NCBI GenBank assembly: GCA_050735975.1
Contig: JBOHVS010000122.1
Location: 1-11,406, forward strand
Source of the DNA: DATMBL01 sp050735975
GTDB lineage: Bacteria; Desulfobacterota; Binatia; UBA9968
Direction: 5' to 3'
Length of the DNA stretch: 11,406 nt
How positions within the stretch are numbered: position 1 is the stretch's first letter; each line of letters begins with the position of its first letter. Positions 1 through 7,717 of this stretch are shown here, piece by piece. A program made the position numbers and the translations under genes. Below the pieces are notes generated by a model. The model ran no database searches and was not told the origin of the DNA. It worked only from the letters and a program-made list of their open reading frames with translations.

Positions 1-5
1 ATCCG

Positions 6-974
6 TTATAGCAGGCCGCGCCGGTTTAGAAACTCGGCGCACGATTCCAGATGGCCGATTTGATCTCGTGCGGCGAATCGGAGAATAATAGTCCGCGCAC
101 CGGCTTCTCCGTAAGCTTCGATTTGCCCCGCCACCTCCTCCCAACTCCCCATGACGCACAGCATCGCCTTTGCCACCGCCTCATGGGGTTTGTTGTAATA
201 GCGCGAAAGAAAGTTCTGTCCTTCGAGCATTGCTTCCTTTCCTCCGGCGGCCAAAGTGAAATAAAGTCCTGGCTCGATGGCTTCCGGGTCGCGGCCGGCC
301 TCGGCCGCATAGGCGCGGATTTTTTCCAGACACTCGCGGTACGTCTGCGGATCAGTGATGTTGTTGAGCCAGCCGTTCGCCATGCGGGCGACGCGACGCA
401 AGCCGGGTTCGATATTATTGGAGGCCAGCCAGATAGGCACGCCCCCGGATTGAACCGGCTTGGGTTCCAAGGTGACATGCTCGAACTTGAAAAAAGCTCC
501 TTCGTGGGAAACGTCGTTTTCGTTCCATAAGCGCCGCACAATTTGCACGAGCTCTTCGCTGATCTTGATCCGTTTGGACGCGGCAAGACCGAGAATCTTG
601 AACTCGTGTTCCTGCACCGGGTCATTGGGCCTGCTGTAGCCGATGCCGAGATCAACCCGGCCGCCCGTGATCCAGTCGAGACTCCCCACGGAGTAAGCCA
701 GCAAGATAGGATGCCGGAGAGCCGCCAAAAAAACCGCGGTTCCCAAGCGAATGCGTCGTGTTCGCGCTCCAACCGCTGCCAAAGTAATGAGAGCCTCGAG
801 TCGTGGTTTAGCTGTGAGACTGTCCCCCACCCAAACGGAGTGAAAACCCAGAGCCTCCACGCGATCGCACAGTTCATAGATACTGGCCGGGTCCGGTCGT
901 CCGGACAGAATCACTTCGCGGGTAGGCAATAATATGCCGAACTTCAGGTGCGGCGACTTCTGCGATTCACTCAC
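6..974 (-). CDS. LLM-class (luciferase-like) flavin-dependent oxidoreductase
   Basis: A 322-residue protein of the bacterial luciferase-like TIM-barrel superfamily, whose members use FMN or coenzyme F420 for oxygenation or hydride transfer. Visible family marks are a first beta strand KFGILLPTR (11-19), GFHSVWVGDS (43-52), RIRLGT (74-79), GGRVDLGIG (104-112) and the PKPVQSGGVPIWLAS segment (171-185). The length fits the family. The start is GTG at 972-974, preceded by AAGGAAAG (complement of 984-991) with a 9-nt spacer; the stop is TAA at 6-8. It is the last gene of the co-directional run, 67 nt after the thiamine diphosphate enzyme. The cofactor (FMN or F420) and substrate cannot be decided from sequence. 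A role as a monooxygenase or F420-dependent reductase in the neighbouring catabolic route is inference. Confidence 0.9.
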   Translation of the reverse strand: MSESQKSPHLKFGILLPTREVILSGRPDPASIYELCDRVEALGFHSVWVGDSLTAKPRLEALITLAAVGARTRRIRLGTAVFLAALRHPILLAYSVGSLDWITGGRVDLGIGYSRPNDPVQEHEFKILGLAASKRIKISEELVQIVRRLWNENDVSHEGAFFKFEHVTLEPKPVQSGGVPIWLASNNIEPGLRRVARMANGWLNNITDPQTYRECLEKIRAYAAEAGRDPEAIEPGLYFTLAAGGKEAMLEGQNFLSRYYNKPHEAVAKAMLCVMGSWEEVAGQIEAYGEAGARTIILRFAARDQIGHLESCAEFLNRRGLL

Positions 975-1041
975 TTCTCAGGCTCTTTCCTTGTTGCTCG
1001 TTCCCGCGCTTCGGATACCCTTCATGGAAATTGTTTTCTCC

Positions 1042-2736
1042 TCAGTCCTTTCTCGTGTTTTGACTGATGACCACGTCCACGAGCGCAGGCCCGGACTGCT
1101 CCATAGCCTTTCTGATTGCGGCCTCGATCGCCTCCGGCCGTTCCACGCGTTGCCCGAAAATACCGAAGGTCTCCGCCAGTCTGGCAAAGTTTATATCGGG
1201 CCCCACCAGCTCGGCGCCCATTTCCGCTGCGATTCTGATCCTTTCCTCCGACCCCCGAAACTGATTTTTTACCGCCATATACGCGCGGTTGTTAAATACG
1301 ATGACGAGCAGCGGCACGCGATACTTGGCGAGAGTCCAAAGTCCCTGGATCCCGAACATGCTGCTGCCGTCGCCGAGGCAGGCAACGACCCGGCGGTTGG
1401 GAGCAGCCAGCTTGGCGCCGATGGCGGCTCCCAGACCCCATCCAAGATATCCTCCGGATGAGTTGGAGAAGTAAGATCGACCGGGCATGAACTGGAAGTT
1501 GGCCATGAGAATATCTTTGCTGGTTGGGCTTTCGTTGACGATCAAGGCGTCTCCTTCGAGAAGTTTGTCCATTGTGCGAGCCAAACGCGCAGCATTGATC
1601 GGAACCGCATCCCACCCGGCCTTTACCCTGTTTTCCAGCTCCGCACTGGTCTGCTCCTTGGCTTTCTTAATGCACTCCAAGCGTTCCGTTCGACGTTGAC
1701 CGTTGGCTGTTTCCCTTGGAAAAATTTCCACCAGGGAGCGCAATGCGCTCTTGGCGTCAGCCACGATGCCGAGATCGACGGGGAAGACCTTGCCGATTTC
1801 CCAGGGATCTTCTTCGATATGGATGCACCGTGTCTCCGGCTTGATAACCGGCTCCGGTAAATAGCGGTACTCGCGAATCATCCGGCAACCGATGGCAAGG
1901 ATCAAATCCGGTTCTCCCCAGACGGGAAGGTTGAAGGACGGTTGCCGCTCGGGGATTTGAAAACTCTGACGGTGAGTCGTCGGAAAACCCAGAAACGAGT
2001 AACGAGGCTCCATGACCACGGGCGCGGCTACCATCTCGGCAAGCTTGATAAGTTCTTCGATAGCCCCCGCTTTGGCGACGCCACTGCCGGCAACAATCAA
2101 CGGTCTCTTCGCCTCATCAAGAAGCCGCGCGGCGTCCGCCAGCGCTTCCGGGTCGCCCCCTAATCTGGGAACGATACGGGACCGCTCTGCGTCCGGATTT
2201 TTTACGCTTATAGACTCGCCCAAAAGATTGCTCGGAAGGGAGAGATAGACCGGGCCCGTGGGCGGTGTCGAGGCAACTTTAAAGGCTCGATTCAATATTT
2301 CCGGTATCCGATCTGCTCGATGAACCTCGTGGCTCCACTTGGTGAACTGTTTCGTCAGCTCAACCAAATCGCGCCCTTCCGTGTGTGAGTCGCGCCCCAC
2401 AATCCTTGTGTCAACGTGGGTGGAGGTGACCACCACCGGGGATCTGTCTCTATAGGCATCGTAAAGAGCGCCCAAGGCGTTGGCCGTCCCCGGCAGTGTG
2501 CTCACCTGCGCCAGCGAGGGCCGCCCGGTCACCCGCGCGTGGCCGTCGGCCATAGAAACGACACACGTCTCATGGAGAGCCAGTATGAAGCGGATTTTTT
2601 CCTGATCTGCGATCGTCCCAATGAACTCCTGGCCGCTCGTTCCGGGCAAACCGAATACGTACTCGACTCCATGCGTCGCCGCTACTTCCAGGTAAGCTTG
2701 CGACGCGATTTTCTCTCTATTTCCAGAGTCAGACAT
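1042..2736 (-). CDS. Thiamine diphosphate-binding enzyme, benzoylformate decarboxylase/acetolactate synthase-like
   Basis: A 564-residue enzyme with the three-domain layout of the acetolactate synthase and benzoylformate decarboxylase family: N-terminal Pyr domain (about 8-175), central domain (about 190-330, with VAGSGV at 215-220) and C-terminal PP domain (about 385-555). The catalytic glutamate that activates the cofactor is E56 in ALHET. The diphosphate/Mg motif is GDG at 456-458, followed by NN at 482-483. The stretches NESPTS (401-406) and SSGGYLGWGLGAAIGAKLA (426-444) closely resemble benzoylformate decarboxylase. By ungapped alignment to remembered Pseudomonas putida sequence, the two active-site histidines of that enzyme are replaced (S79 and Y290), so the substrate is probably different. 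ATG start at 2734-2736 with AAGGAG 10 nt upstream; TGA stop. Expected reaction: decarboxylation or carboligation of a 2-oxoacid. It could also be an oxalyl-CoA- or sulfopyruvate-type relative. Confidence 0.9.
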   Translation of the reverse strand: MSDSGNREKIASQAYLEVAATHGVEYVFGLPGTSGQEFIGTIADQEKIRFILALHETCVVSMADGHARVTGRPSLAQVSTLPGTANALGALYDAYRDRSPVVVTSTHVDTRIVGRDSHTEGRDLVELTKQFTKWSHEVHRADRIPEILNRAFKVASTPPTGPVYLSLPSNLLGESISVKNPDAERSRIVPRLGGDPEALADAARLLDEAKRPLIVAGSGVAKAGAIEELIKLAEMVAAPVVMEPRYSFLGFPTTHRQSFQIPERQPSFNLPVWGEPDLILAIGCRMIREYRYLPEPVIKPETRCIHIEEDPWEIGKVFPVDLGIVADAKSALRSLVEIFPRETANGQRRTERLECIKKAKEQTSAELENRVKAGWDAVPINAARLARTMDKLLEGDALIVNESPTSKDILMANFQFMPGRSYFSNSSGGYLGWGLGAAIGAKLAAPNRRVVACLGDGSSMFGIQGLWTLAKYRVPLLVIVFNNRAYMAVKNQFRGSEERIRIAAEMGAELVGPDINFARLAETFGIFGQRVERPEAIEAAIRKAMEQSGPALVDVVISQNTRKD

Positions 2737-2779
2737 CTAACAAGCGCTCCTTCCGGCTCATGCTGTTGAACGGTCCCAG

Positions 2780-2852
2780 GTTCAACGTTCAAGGTTCAAA
2801 GTTATCAAAAGCCCGCGTCGTCAATCTAAGCCTTCCACCTTGAACCTTGAAC
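2780..2852. repeat. Heptad tandem and inverted repeat (GTTCAAG type)
   Basis: In the 154-nt gap between two minus-strand genes, GTTCAA occurs three times at 7-nt spacing (2780, 2787, 2794). The block GTTCAAGGTTCAA (2787-2799) has a perfect 13-nt inverted copy at 2840-2852, across a 40-nt loop. It could form a cruciform or an RNA hairpin. There is no T-tract, so it is not a typical terminator. It is probably a dispersed intergenic repeat. A weaker heptad pair (GGAACTC, GGAACTG) occurs at 7854-7867. Confidence 0.8.
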
Positions 2853-2890
2853 AAACAAGGGGCGAGTCATGGAGAACGCGGGCACGCTCT

Positions 2891-3724
2891 CTAAAGTCCG
2901 AACAAATGAGTGGCGTTGGCAAAGAGAATTTTTTCTTTAACCGGGTCCTTGAGACCCAGTTTGTCAAAACTGGCAAGAGCCTTCTCCAAATCCACATAGG
3001 GAAAGTCCGTGCCAAAGAGCGTCTTGTCCTGTAGCCGCCCCCGAATGGCTTTTTGAAAAATGTCCGGGAGTTGCTCCGGCAGATAGCCGGAAGTGTCAAC
3101 GTGTACGTTTCTCTTATGAGTAACCACGCCAATGAGCTCTTCCTGCCATGGCCAACCCGGATGGGCCGCAACGATGCGCATTTTGGGGAAGTCCCTGGCC
3201 AGAGTGTCGAGATGTATGGGCCGGCCGTAATCCAATGCGATCCCTCCGCCGCCGGCCGTGTTCGCCCCCAAAACGGTAAAGCCGACGTGGAACATGACGG
3301 GTTTGTTGCCGGCCTGCAATACTTCCCAGATGCCGTAATATTTTCTGTCGTTCGGATAGAAAGCCTGATCGGGAGGGTGGAACTTGAAACCTTTGACTTT
3401 CGGGTTTTTCAGCAGTTCTTCGGCGTACCGAGCGACTTCCTCCAGATTCTCAACTCCCGTATCCAATGACGCGAGGACCCCGATAAACGCTTCCGGATAC
3501 TTTGTCGCCAAATCAGTGACATGCTCATTGCTGTTTCGCGCCCCTTCTTTGACAGTGGACGGATGCCAACCGATGAGCAAAGCTTTAACGTCATGTCTGG
3601 CAAAAAGGGCTGCAAAGCTTTCTTCAGTTGCCGGCACTTCGTTAAGCTCTCTCTTGAAATAGTTGCATGCATCGCGGTCGAGGCCGCGCGTGCTGGGATG
3701 GACGTGAACGTCAATGGCTCGCAT
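2891..3724 (-). CDS. Amidohydrolase family protein (PF04909 / ACMSD-like), 277 aa
   Basis: A compact member of the amidohydrolase_2 family, the group that includes aminocarboxymuconate-semialdehyde decarboxylase and several aromatic-acid decarboxylases and hydrolases. Expected metal and catalytic residues are all present: HVH at 7-9, H146 in VMFHVGF, H188 in VAAHPGWPW and D240 in LFGTDFPY. The KGFKFHP segment (111-117) is also typical. The start is ATG at 3722-3724 with only a weak purine stretch (AAAAGAG) upstream; the stop is TAG at 2891-2893. The length is at the short end but no motif is missing. It lies 118 nt after the molybdenum enzyme and 154 nt before the thiamine enzyme. The likely reaction is non-oxidative decarboxylation or hydrolysis of a small organic acid; the substrate is unknown. 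It belongs to a different subgroup from the amidohydrolase at 6370-7479. Confidence 0.9.
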   Translation of the reverse strand: MRAIDVHVHPSTRGLDRDACNYFKRELNEVPATEESFAALFARHDVKALLIGWHPSTVKEGARNSNEHVTDLATKYPEAFIGVLASLDTGVENLEEVARYAEELLKNPKVKGFKFHPPDQAFYPNDRKYYGIWEVLQAGNKPVMFHVGFTVLGANTAGGGGIALDYGRPIHLDTLARDFPKMRIVAAHPGWPWQEELIGVVTHKRNVHVDTSGYLPEQLPDIFQKAIRGRLQDKTLFGTDFPYVDLEKALASFDKLGLKDPVKEKILFANATHLFGL

Positions 3725-3762
3725 TAAGGCTCTTTTGCTCGGCTACTGTTCGAGGGAAGCTA

Positions 3763-3784
3763 AGGTCGAGCGAGATCTCAACCT
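3763..3784. repeat. Short inverted repeat in the gap between two minus-strand genes
   Basis: AGGTCGAG (3763-3770) and CTCAACCT (3777-3784) can pair over eight positions, one of them a G-T wobble, around a 6-nt loop. It lies in the 118-nt gap downstream of the molybdenum enzyme. There is no T-tract, so a terminator call is not justified. The flanking sequence to about 3805 is rich in AACC/TAACC units. Confidence 0.4.
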
Positions 3785-3842
3785 AATACTAACCGATAAC
3801 CTTGGACAATGCGGGCGCGCGGCCACGATGAAGCCTGGATCT

Positions 3843-6086
3843 TCAGGGTTGCTCACGTAGCGCCCAGTAGACCTTCTCCGCCGTTAAGGGCAGATCGTAG
3901 ATGCGCGCGCCGACAGCATCGGCAACCGCATTGGCGATGGCCGCCGCGGTTGGCACATTCGGGTTTTCTGCAATGGCTTTCCCGGCAAACGGGGTTGGGC
4001 CCGTCGCGCTTTCGATTAAGACCGTGTTGAGTTTTGGGACATCGCCGATGCAGGGTAGCTTGGCGTCTCCCAGGTTGACGGTCATAATCTTGCCGTCGAC
4101 GACCGTGTTGTCCTCCATAAGGGCAAAACCAAGCCCGTTGATAACGGCGCCGTCGACCTGCCCTTGCAGAGTAAGATGATTGAGCACGACGCCCGTGTCA
4201 TGGGCGGTTGTCAGCTTTAGCACCCGGATCTTGCCGGTAGTCGGATCGACTTCGACCTCCGCCACTTGCGCGGCAAAGGCAGTCACTTTGGGCATATCTT
4301 TCGGCTCGTAGTTTGTCAGGTGAAAAAGCGGCCCGCCGTTTTCTTTCACCGCCAGCGCCATCGCTTCATCTACCGAAATGCTCTTTTTATCGGGGCCGGT
4401 AAACTTACCGCCTTGCTGATTGATCTCTTCCGTCCTGCAATCGAGCTGGCGCGCGGCCAGAGACACGAGTTTCTCACGCACTTCACGCGCGGCTTTGTGA
4501 ACCGCGTGTCCCGAAGTATTGGTCTGCTTGCTGCCCCCGGTTCCCGGATCGAAGGGCAAGCTGTCGGTGTCTTCAAATTTTACCCCGACACGTTCCGGCG
4601 GAACGGCGAGGGTTTCGCACACCATCTGTTGAATAATAGTGTAGAACCCGGGGCCAACGTCGGGAACGCCGGTGAGAATGTTTATCTTCCCGTCGGCTTC
4701 CAAGGTGATCGCGGCGCTGGCCTTGCCCTCGGGCGTGCCGCGTTCGTACAGAGCGATCCCCAAACCGCGATTTTTGCCGCCTGCTCCTTTTTTCCAGCCG
4801 GATGCCTTTACGGCCCTCTCCAGCGTCTCGCGGACAAGAATATGCTGCCACTTATCCCCCATCGGGGAGCTGTCGCCGTTCTGTAATATGTTGCGCCGGC
4901 GCAGATCGACGGGATCGAGACCCATCTCCCGCGCAATGATGTCCATCTGCGACTCAAATGCAAAGACGATCTGCGGGCTGCCGGGAGTTCTAGTCTGGGT
5001 GCACGGCACCTGGTTTGTGTAGGCGCAATAGGTATCGACACGGATTGCCGGCACCCGGTACATGCTCGCGAGGCGGCGCCCGCCCAAAACCGTGACCTGC
5101 GGATTCGCCTTCTGGGACCCATAGGCGCCGCCGCTAAAGTAAATCGTTGCCCTGATTGCAGCGAGAGTTCCGTCTTCTTCAATGCCCGTCCGCAAGGTGA
5201 CTACGGCGGGATGCCGATGGCCGCCGGCGAGAATCTCTTCAGTGTAATCGAAGACCAGCTTCACAGGGTGCCCTGTCGCCTTTGACAAAAAGTAAGCGAC
5301 CGGCACGTCAATCAAGGACGCCTTCGCGCCAAAATCGCCGCCGACGTGGATGATGTGGATCTTTATCTTTTCTTTTGGCACGCCAAAGTCTTCCGCCATT
5401 TGGCTTCGCAGTCCCCACGGTCCCTTGTTGGCGGCCCAAACCTCCACCCTTCCATCGGAGTAGACCTGAACGGTGCAGGCGTGCGGTTCAATGTATCCGT
5501 GGTGCGATAGCGGGGTCCGAAAGGTGTGCTCGAAAACACGCGTGGCTCGCTGGAAGCCGGCTTCCAAGTCCCCGTTTTTCCATTGCGTAAAAGACTGGAG
5601 ATTGCGTGGCGAAATTCCTTCCGGTATCTGGGGGGCGTTCTTGTACTTTAACCGGTCCTCGTGTATCAGCGGCGCGCCGGGCTGCAATGCCTCCACCGGA
5701 TCATTCACACAAGGGAGAACTTCGTATTCGACGTCGATCAACGTCAATGCCTCCTCGGCGATCTCTTCAGTATCGGCCGCCACGGCGGCGACCGCGTCGC
5801 CGACGAATCGCACCCGGTCATTTACTAGAACCGGCTGGTCTTTGATTCGGGTGCCGACAAAGACGTTCGTTACGTCGTCCCCGGTGAGGACCGCATGGAC
5901 CCCGGCCAACCCTTTCGCTTTGGCGGTGTCGAGTTTGACGATTCGCCCGTGCGGGATCTGGCTCCTCAGCACTTTGGCCCATAATAACCGCTCAAACGGC
6001 AGGTCCGCTGCGTAGCGTGTTTGCCCGGTTACTTTGCCAACTCCTTCGATGCGCGGAAGCGGTTTACCGACGACCTTAAAAGCCAA
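3843..6086 (-). CDS. Xanthine dehydrogenase-family molybdopterin-binding (large) subunit
   Basis: A 747-residue catalytic subunit of the molybdenum hydroxylase family (xanthine dehydrogenase, CO dehydrogenase, nicotinate and isoquinoline hydroxylases), which inserts water-derived oxygen into C-H bonds. It has an N-terminal hammerhead domain starting KPLPRIEGVGKVTGQTRYAAD (8-28), then two cofactor-binding domains. Visible marks are GGDFGAK (249-255), RTPGSPQ (366-372, the loop that varies with substrate class), GVPDVGPG (473-480), GQVDGAVINGLG (642-653) and the C-terminal loop carrying the predicted catalytic glutamate E707 (GKAIAEN). The start is TTG at 6084-6086, fixed by AGGAGG six nt upstream and by the conserved N-terminus; the stop is TGA. 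Partner FAD and [2Fe-2S] subunits, normally adjacent, are absent here. The GKGVGE loop of relatives reads GKAIAE. The substrate is unknown. Confidence 0.92.
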   Translation of the reverse strand: MAFKVVGKPLPRIEGVGKVTGQTRYAADLPFERLLWAKVLRSQIPHGRIVKLDTAKAKGLAGVHAVLTGDDVTNVFVGTRIKDQPVLVNDRVRFVGDAVAAVAADTEEIAEEALTLIDVEYEVLPCVNDPVEALQPGAPLIHEDRLKYKNAPQIPEGISPRNLQSFTQWKNGDLEAGFQRATRVFEHTFRTPLSHHGYIEPHACTVQVYSDGRVEVWAANKGPWGLRSQMAEDFGVPKEKIKIHIIHVGGDFGAKASLIDVPVAYFLSKATGHPVKLVFDYTEEILAGGHRHPAVVTLRTGIEEDGTLAAIRATIYFSGGAYGSQKANPQVTVLGGRRLASMYRVPAIRVDTYCAYTNQVPCTQTRTPGSPQIVFAFESQMDIIAREMGLDPVDLRRRNILQNGDSSPMGDKWQHILVRETLERAVKASGWKKGAGGKNRGLGIALYERGTPEGKASAAITLEADGKINILTGVPDVGPGFYTIIQQMVCETLAVPPERVGVKFEDTDSLPFDPGTGGSKQTNTSGHAVHKAAREVREKLVSLAARQLDCRTEEINQQGGKFTGPDKKSISVDEAMALAVKENGGPLFHLTNYEPKDMPKVTAFAAQVAEVEVDPTTGKIRVLKLTTAHDTGVVLNHLTLQGQVDGAVINGLGFALMEDNTVVDGKIMTVNLGDAKLPCIGDVPKLNTVLIESATGPTPFAGKAIAENPNVPTAAAIANAVADAVGARIYDLPLTAEKVYWALREQP

Positions 6087-6090
6087 GCTT

Positions 6091-6098
6091 CACCTCCT
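6091..6098 (-). promoter_or_regulatory. Strong Shine-Dalgarno fixing a TTG start
   Basis: Complement of cacctcct reads AGGAGGTG. The AGGAGG core ends 6 nt before the TTG codon at 6084-6086. The near-perfect site supports TTG as the true start of the molybdopterin subunit. The inverted-repeat element at 6100-6258 begins just beyond it. Confidence 0.8.
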
Positions 6099-6099
6099 G

Positions 6100-6258
6100 G
6101 CAGGTTGCTGAAAAAGACTCATATGCTTCGTTGCGCTCAATCGCCTCGCCGCTTAAGCAGGTTGAGGTTCAGGTTAAGGTTAAGCTCAGCCTCGGCCTTA
6201 GCCTTCCGACCTGCTCGGAATGCGCGCCTCGCCTCTGAGATCTTTTTGACCAACCTGC
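6100..6258. repeat. MITE-like palindromic element with terminal inverted repeats
   Basis: A 159-nt block bounded by an 18-nt inverted repeat (6100-6117 and 6241-6258) with 16 of 18 matches and the shared core GCAGGTTG. It contains no gene. Inside are a run of degenerate hexamers (GAGGTT, CAGGTT, AAGGTT from about 6164) and a partner run (AGCCTC, GGCCTT, AGCCTT), with AAGGTTAAG and CTTAGCCTT able to pair. From memory, ends of the form GCAGGTTGCTGAAAAAG recur between genes in environmental proteobacterial-type genomes, so I read it as a non-autonomous dispersed repeat. No target-site duplication is clear. It forms the proximal leader of the molybdopterin subunit gene. Confidence 0.6.
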
Positions 6259-6369
6259 AGAATCATAATTTGATTAGAATGCCATAACATGGCGCGTACC
6301 GGCGTCGCGAACGCCCCCACAGCATGAACGACAATCCGTGATTTTTCCGCTCGCCCAGTCCGAGCCAGA

Positions 6370-7479
6370 TTAATCAATGCCATACAAACGCGCGCAATTG
6401 TCCCAAAGGATCTTTTTCTGACTCTCCTTCGAAACGCCGTCCATCTCCAGGAATTCATCGACTGCGTGCGGAAAGTCCGAGTCGCCATGGGGATAATCGG
6501 TGGAAAAGACTATGTTGTCATCACCGATCAGCTTGATAATCATCGGCAACTCCTTCTCGTGCTCAGTGGAGATCCAGCATTGGCGTTTGAAAAACTCGCT
6601 CGGCGTCAACTTTCCGGCGGTCGGGAAACGTCCTTTCTCCATGGCGTTATCCAGACGGTGTAAGAGAAAAGCCACCCAACCGCAATAGCACTCAAGAAAA
6701 GCTACTTTCAATTTAGGATGCCGCTCCAACACGCCGCCGCCGATGATGTCCACCATAGCGAGCATGTTCTCCATAGGATGGGCGCAGACGTGCCGGAGCA
6801 AGAGGTTATCGCCGAAGCGATCGCCGATCTGCGGCACTTCGCCGGCCGCCGCCGCGGAGTGAAAGCCAAGCGGCACGCCCAGATTCTCCAAACAAGACCA
6901 CAGCGTGTCGTAATAGCGCGAGTGCCAGGGTAGATTGCGCAGCGGCTCCGGGCGCGCAAACACGCCGACGAAGCCAAGTTTCGCCACCGCCCGCTCCGCC
7001 TCCTTGACGGCTTCGCTCACGTCGTGAAAGGAGAGCATCGCCACCCCCTTCAACCGCTTGGGATCGGCCTGACAAAAATCATAAAGCCAGTTGTTATAAC
7101 CCCGCGCAATGGCCGCTGCCAATCCGCCATTCACTTGCTCCCGCATCATGATGCCGAGACCGATCGACGGATAAAGGGCGGCCACGTCCAGGCCTTCGCT
7201 ATCCATGGCTTTGAGCTGAGAGACGTTGTCGAAACCCCGCGCCCTGGCCTCGGCGATCTCGGCGTCGATGCGCGTAGCATCGAAGATGCCGCCGCGGTAA
7301 GTCGGCCGGTAGCCCCGCAGTATCTTACCGTCAAGCAAAACCATCGCTGAGCTTCGCGCCGTTGAACTCAGGATTTTTGGCGCCTGGTTGCGCCATTCCG
7401 GCTCCATGTATTTTGGCCAGAGGCCGGCGGGTTCTCGCAGGTGCATGTCCGAATCCATGATCTTCAAACCGGATTTCAT
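6370..7479 (-). CDS. Metal-dependent amidohydrolase (PF04909), about 370 aa
   Basis: A second amidohydrolase_2 family protein, of the longer subgroup with an N-terminal D-D-H signature (MDSDMHLREP) in place of HxH. Counting from the chosen start (369 residues), the expected ligands are H13 in the N-terminal motif, H207 in LGFHSAA, H234 in VCAHPMENM, E263 in AFLECYCGW and D328 in FSTDYPHGDSDFPH. I chose ATG at 7477-7479 over the in-frame GTG at 7483-7485: the AAGG Shine-Dalgarno (7488-7491) leaves 8 nt to the ATG but only 2 to the GTG. The stop is TAA at 6370-6372. The family hydrolyses or decarboxylates small acids and amides; the substrate is unknown. Gaps of 422 nt upstream and 283 nt downstream suggest separate transcription or repeat insertion within an operon. 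Confidence 0.88.
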   Translation of the reverse strand: MKSGLKIMDSDMHLREPAGLWPKYMEPEWRNQAPKILSSTARSSAMVLLDGKILRGYRPTYRGGIFDATRIDAEIAEARARGFDNVSQLKAMDSEGLDVAALYPSIGLGIMMREQVNGGLAAAIARGYNNWLYDFCQADPKRLKGVAMLSFHDVSEAVKEAERAVAKLGFVGVFARPEPLRNLPWHSRYYDTLWSCLENLGVPLGFHSAAAAGEVPQIGDRFGDNLLLRHVCAHPMENMLAMVDIIGGGVLERHPKLKVAFLECYCGWVAFLLHRLDNAMEKGRFPTAGKLTPSEFFKRQCWISTEHEKELPMIIKLIGDDNIVFSTDYPHGDSDFPHAVDEFLEMDGVSKESQKKILWDNCARLYGID

Positions 7480-7530
7480 GAACACATCCTTGTATTCTTC
7501 CTAACACAATGCGAATTTTTTTTGGAGAGG

Positions 7531-7559
7531 AGTATCGCCGTAAGGGGCGGTTAAGTCAA
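7531..7559 (-). promoter_or_regulatory. Candidate sigma70-type promoter for the 370-aa amidohydrolase
   Basis: On the minus strand, TTGACT (7554-7559) is followed after 17 nt by GATACT (7531-7536). These match the -35 and -10 consensus at 5/6 and 4/6. Transcription would start near 7524 and leave a leader of about 45 nt containing an A8 tract and the AAGG ribosome binding site. Prediction by eye only. Confidence 0.35.
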
Positions 7560-7587
7560 CCGAAGTCGCAACCGAGTCAGAGTGATT

Positions 7588-7717
7588 CGCGCAAAGACGC
7601 AAAGGGCGCCAAGGTGTGCGTTGTCATTTCGACCGAAGGGAGAAATCTGCTCAGATCCCTCGCGTTCGCCCGGGATGACGGACCTTGGCCCGTCACTTCG
7701 CGTTCTTGGCGTCCCTT
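7588..7717. repeat. Nested palindromic intergenic repeat
   Basis: This is the core of a 422-nt gene-free gap (7480-7901). An imperfect 57-nt palindrome (7623-7679) starts GTCATTTCGACCGAAGGGAG and ends CCCGGGATGAC. It is flanked by an outer imperfect pair, AAGGGCGCCAAGG (7602-7614) and CTTGGCGTCCCTT (7705-7717). A CGCAAAGACGCAAAGG stretch leads in at about 7590. Sequences of the GTCATTTCGACCGAAGGGAGAAATC type are, from memory, common dispersed repeats in environmental bacterial genomes. The rest of the gap (7718-7901) holds CTCAGGACATGCTTAGCG-like repeat sequence near 7736 and a GGAACTC/GGAACTG heptad pair at 7854-7867. I see no credible gene there. Confidence 0.7.

Noticed and set aside
4266..4886. 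206-codon plus-strand frame inside the molybdopterin subunit gene
   Set aside because: It is antisense to a well-conserved coding region, shows no recognisable domain and is best explained as a shadow of the real gene. The same applies to the other long frames opposite the eight genes.
6262..6290. Possible promoter (TATGAT -10 on the minus strand at 6262-6267) for the molybdopterin subunit
   Set aside because: The -10 is good (5/6) but the hexamer 17 nt upstream (ATGTTA) matches the -35 consensus at only 3/6, so it is too weak to list.
6340..6369. GCTCG/CGAGC stem downstream of the 370-aa amidohydrolase as a terminator
   Set aside because: On the coding strand the stem is short and followed by As rather than Ts.
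7588..7717. CRISPR array
   Set aside because: The repeats are palindromes nested in one another, not identical direct repeats separated by unique spacers of constant length.
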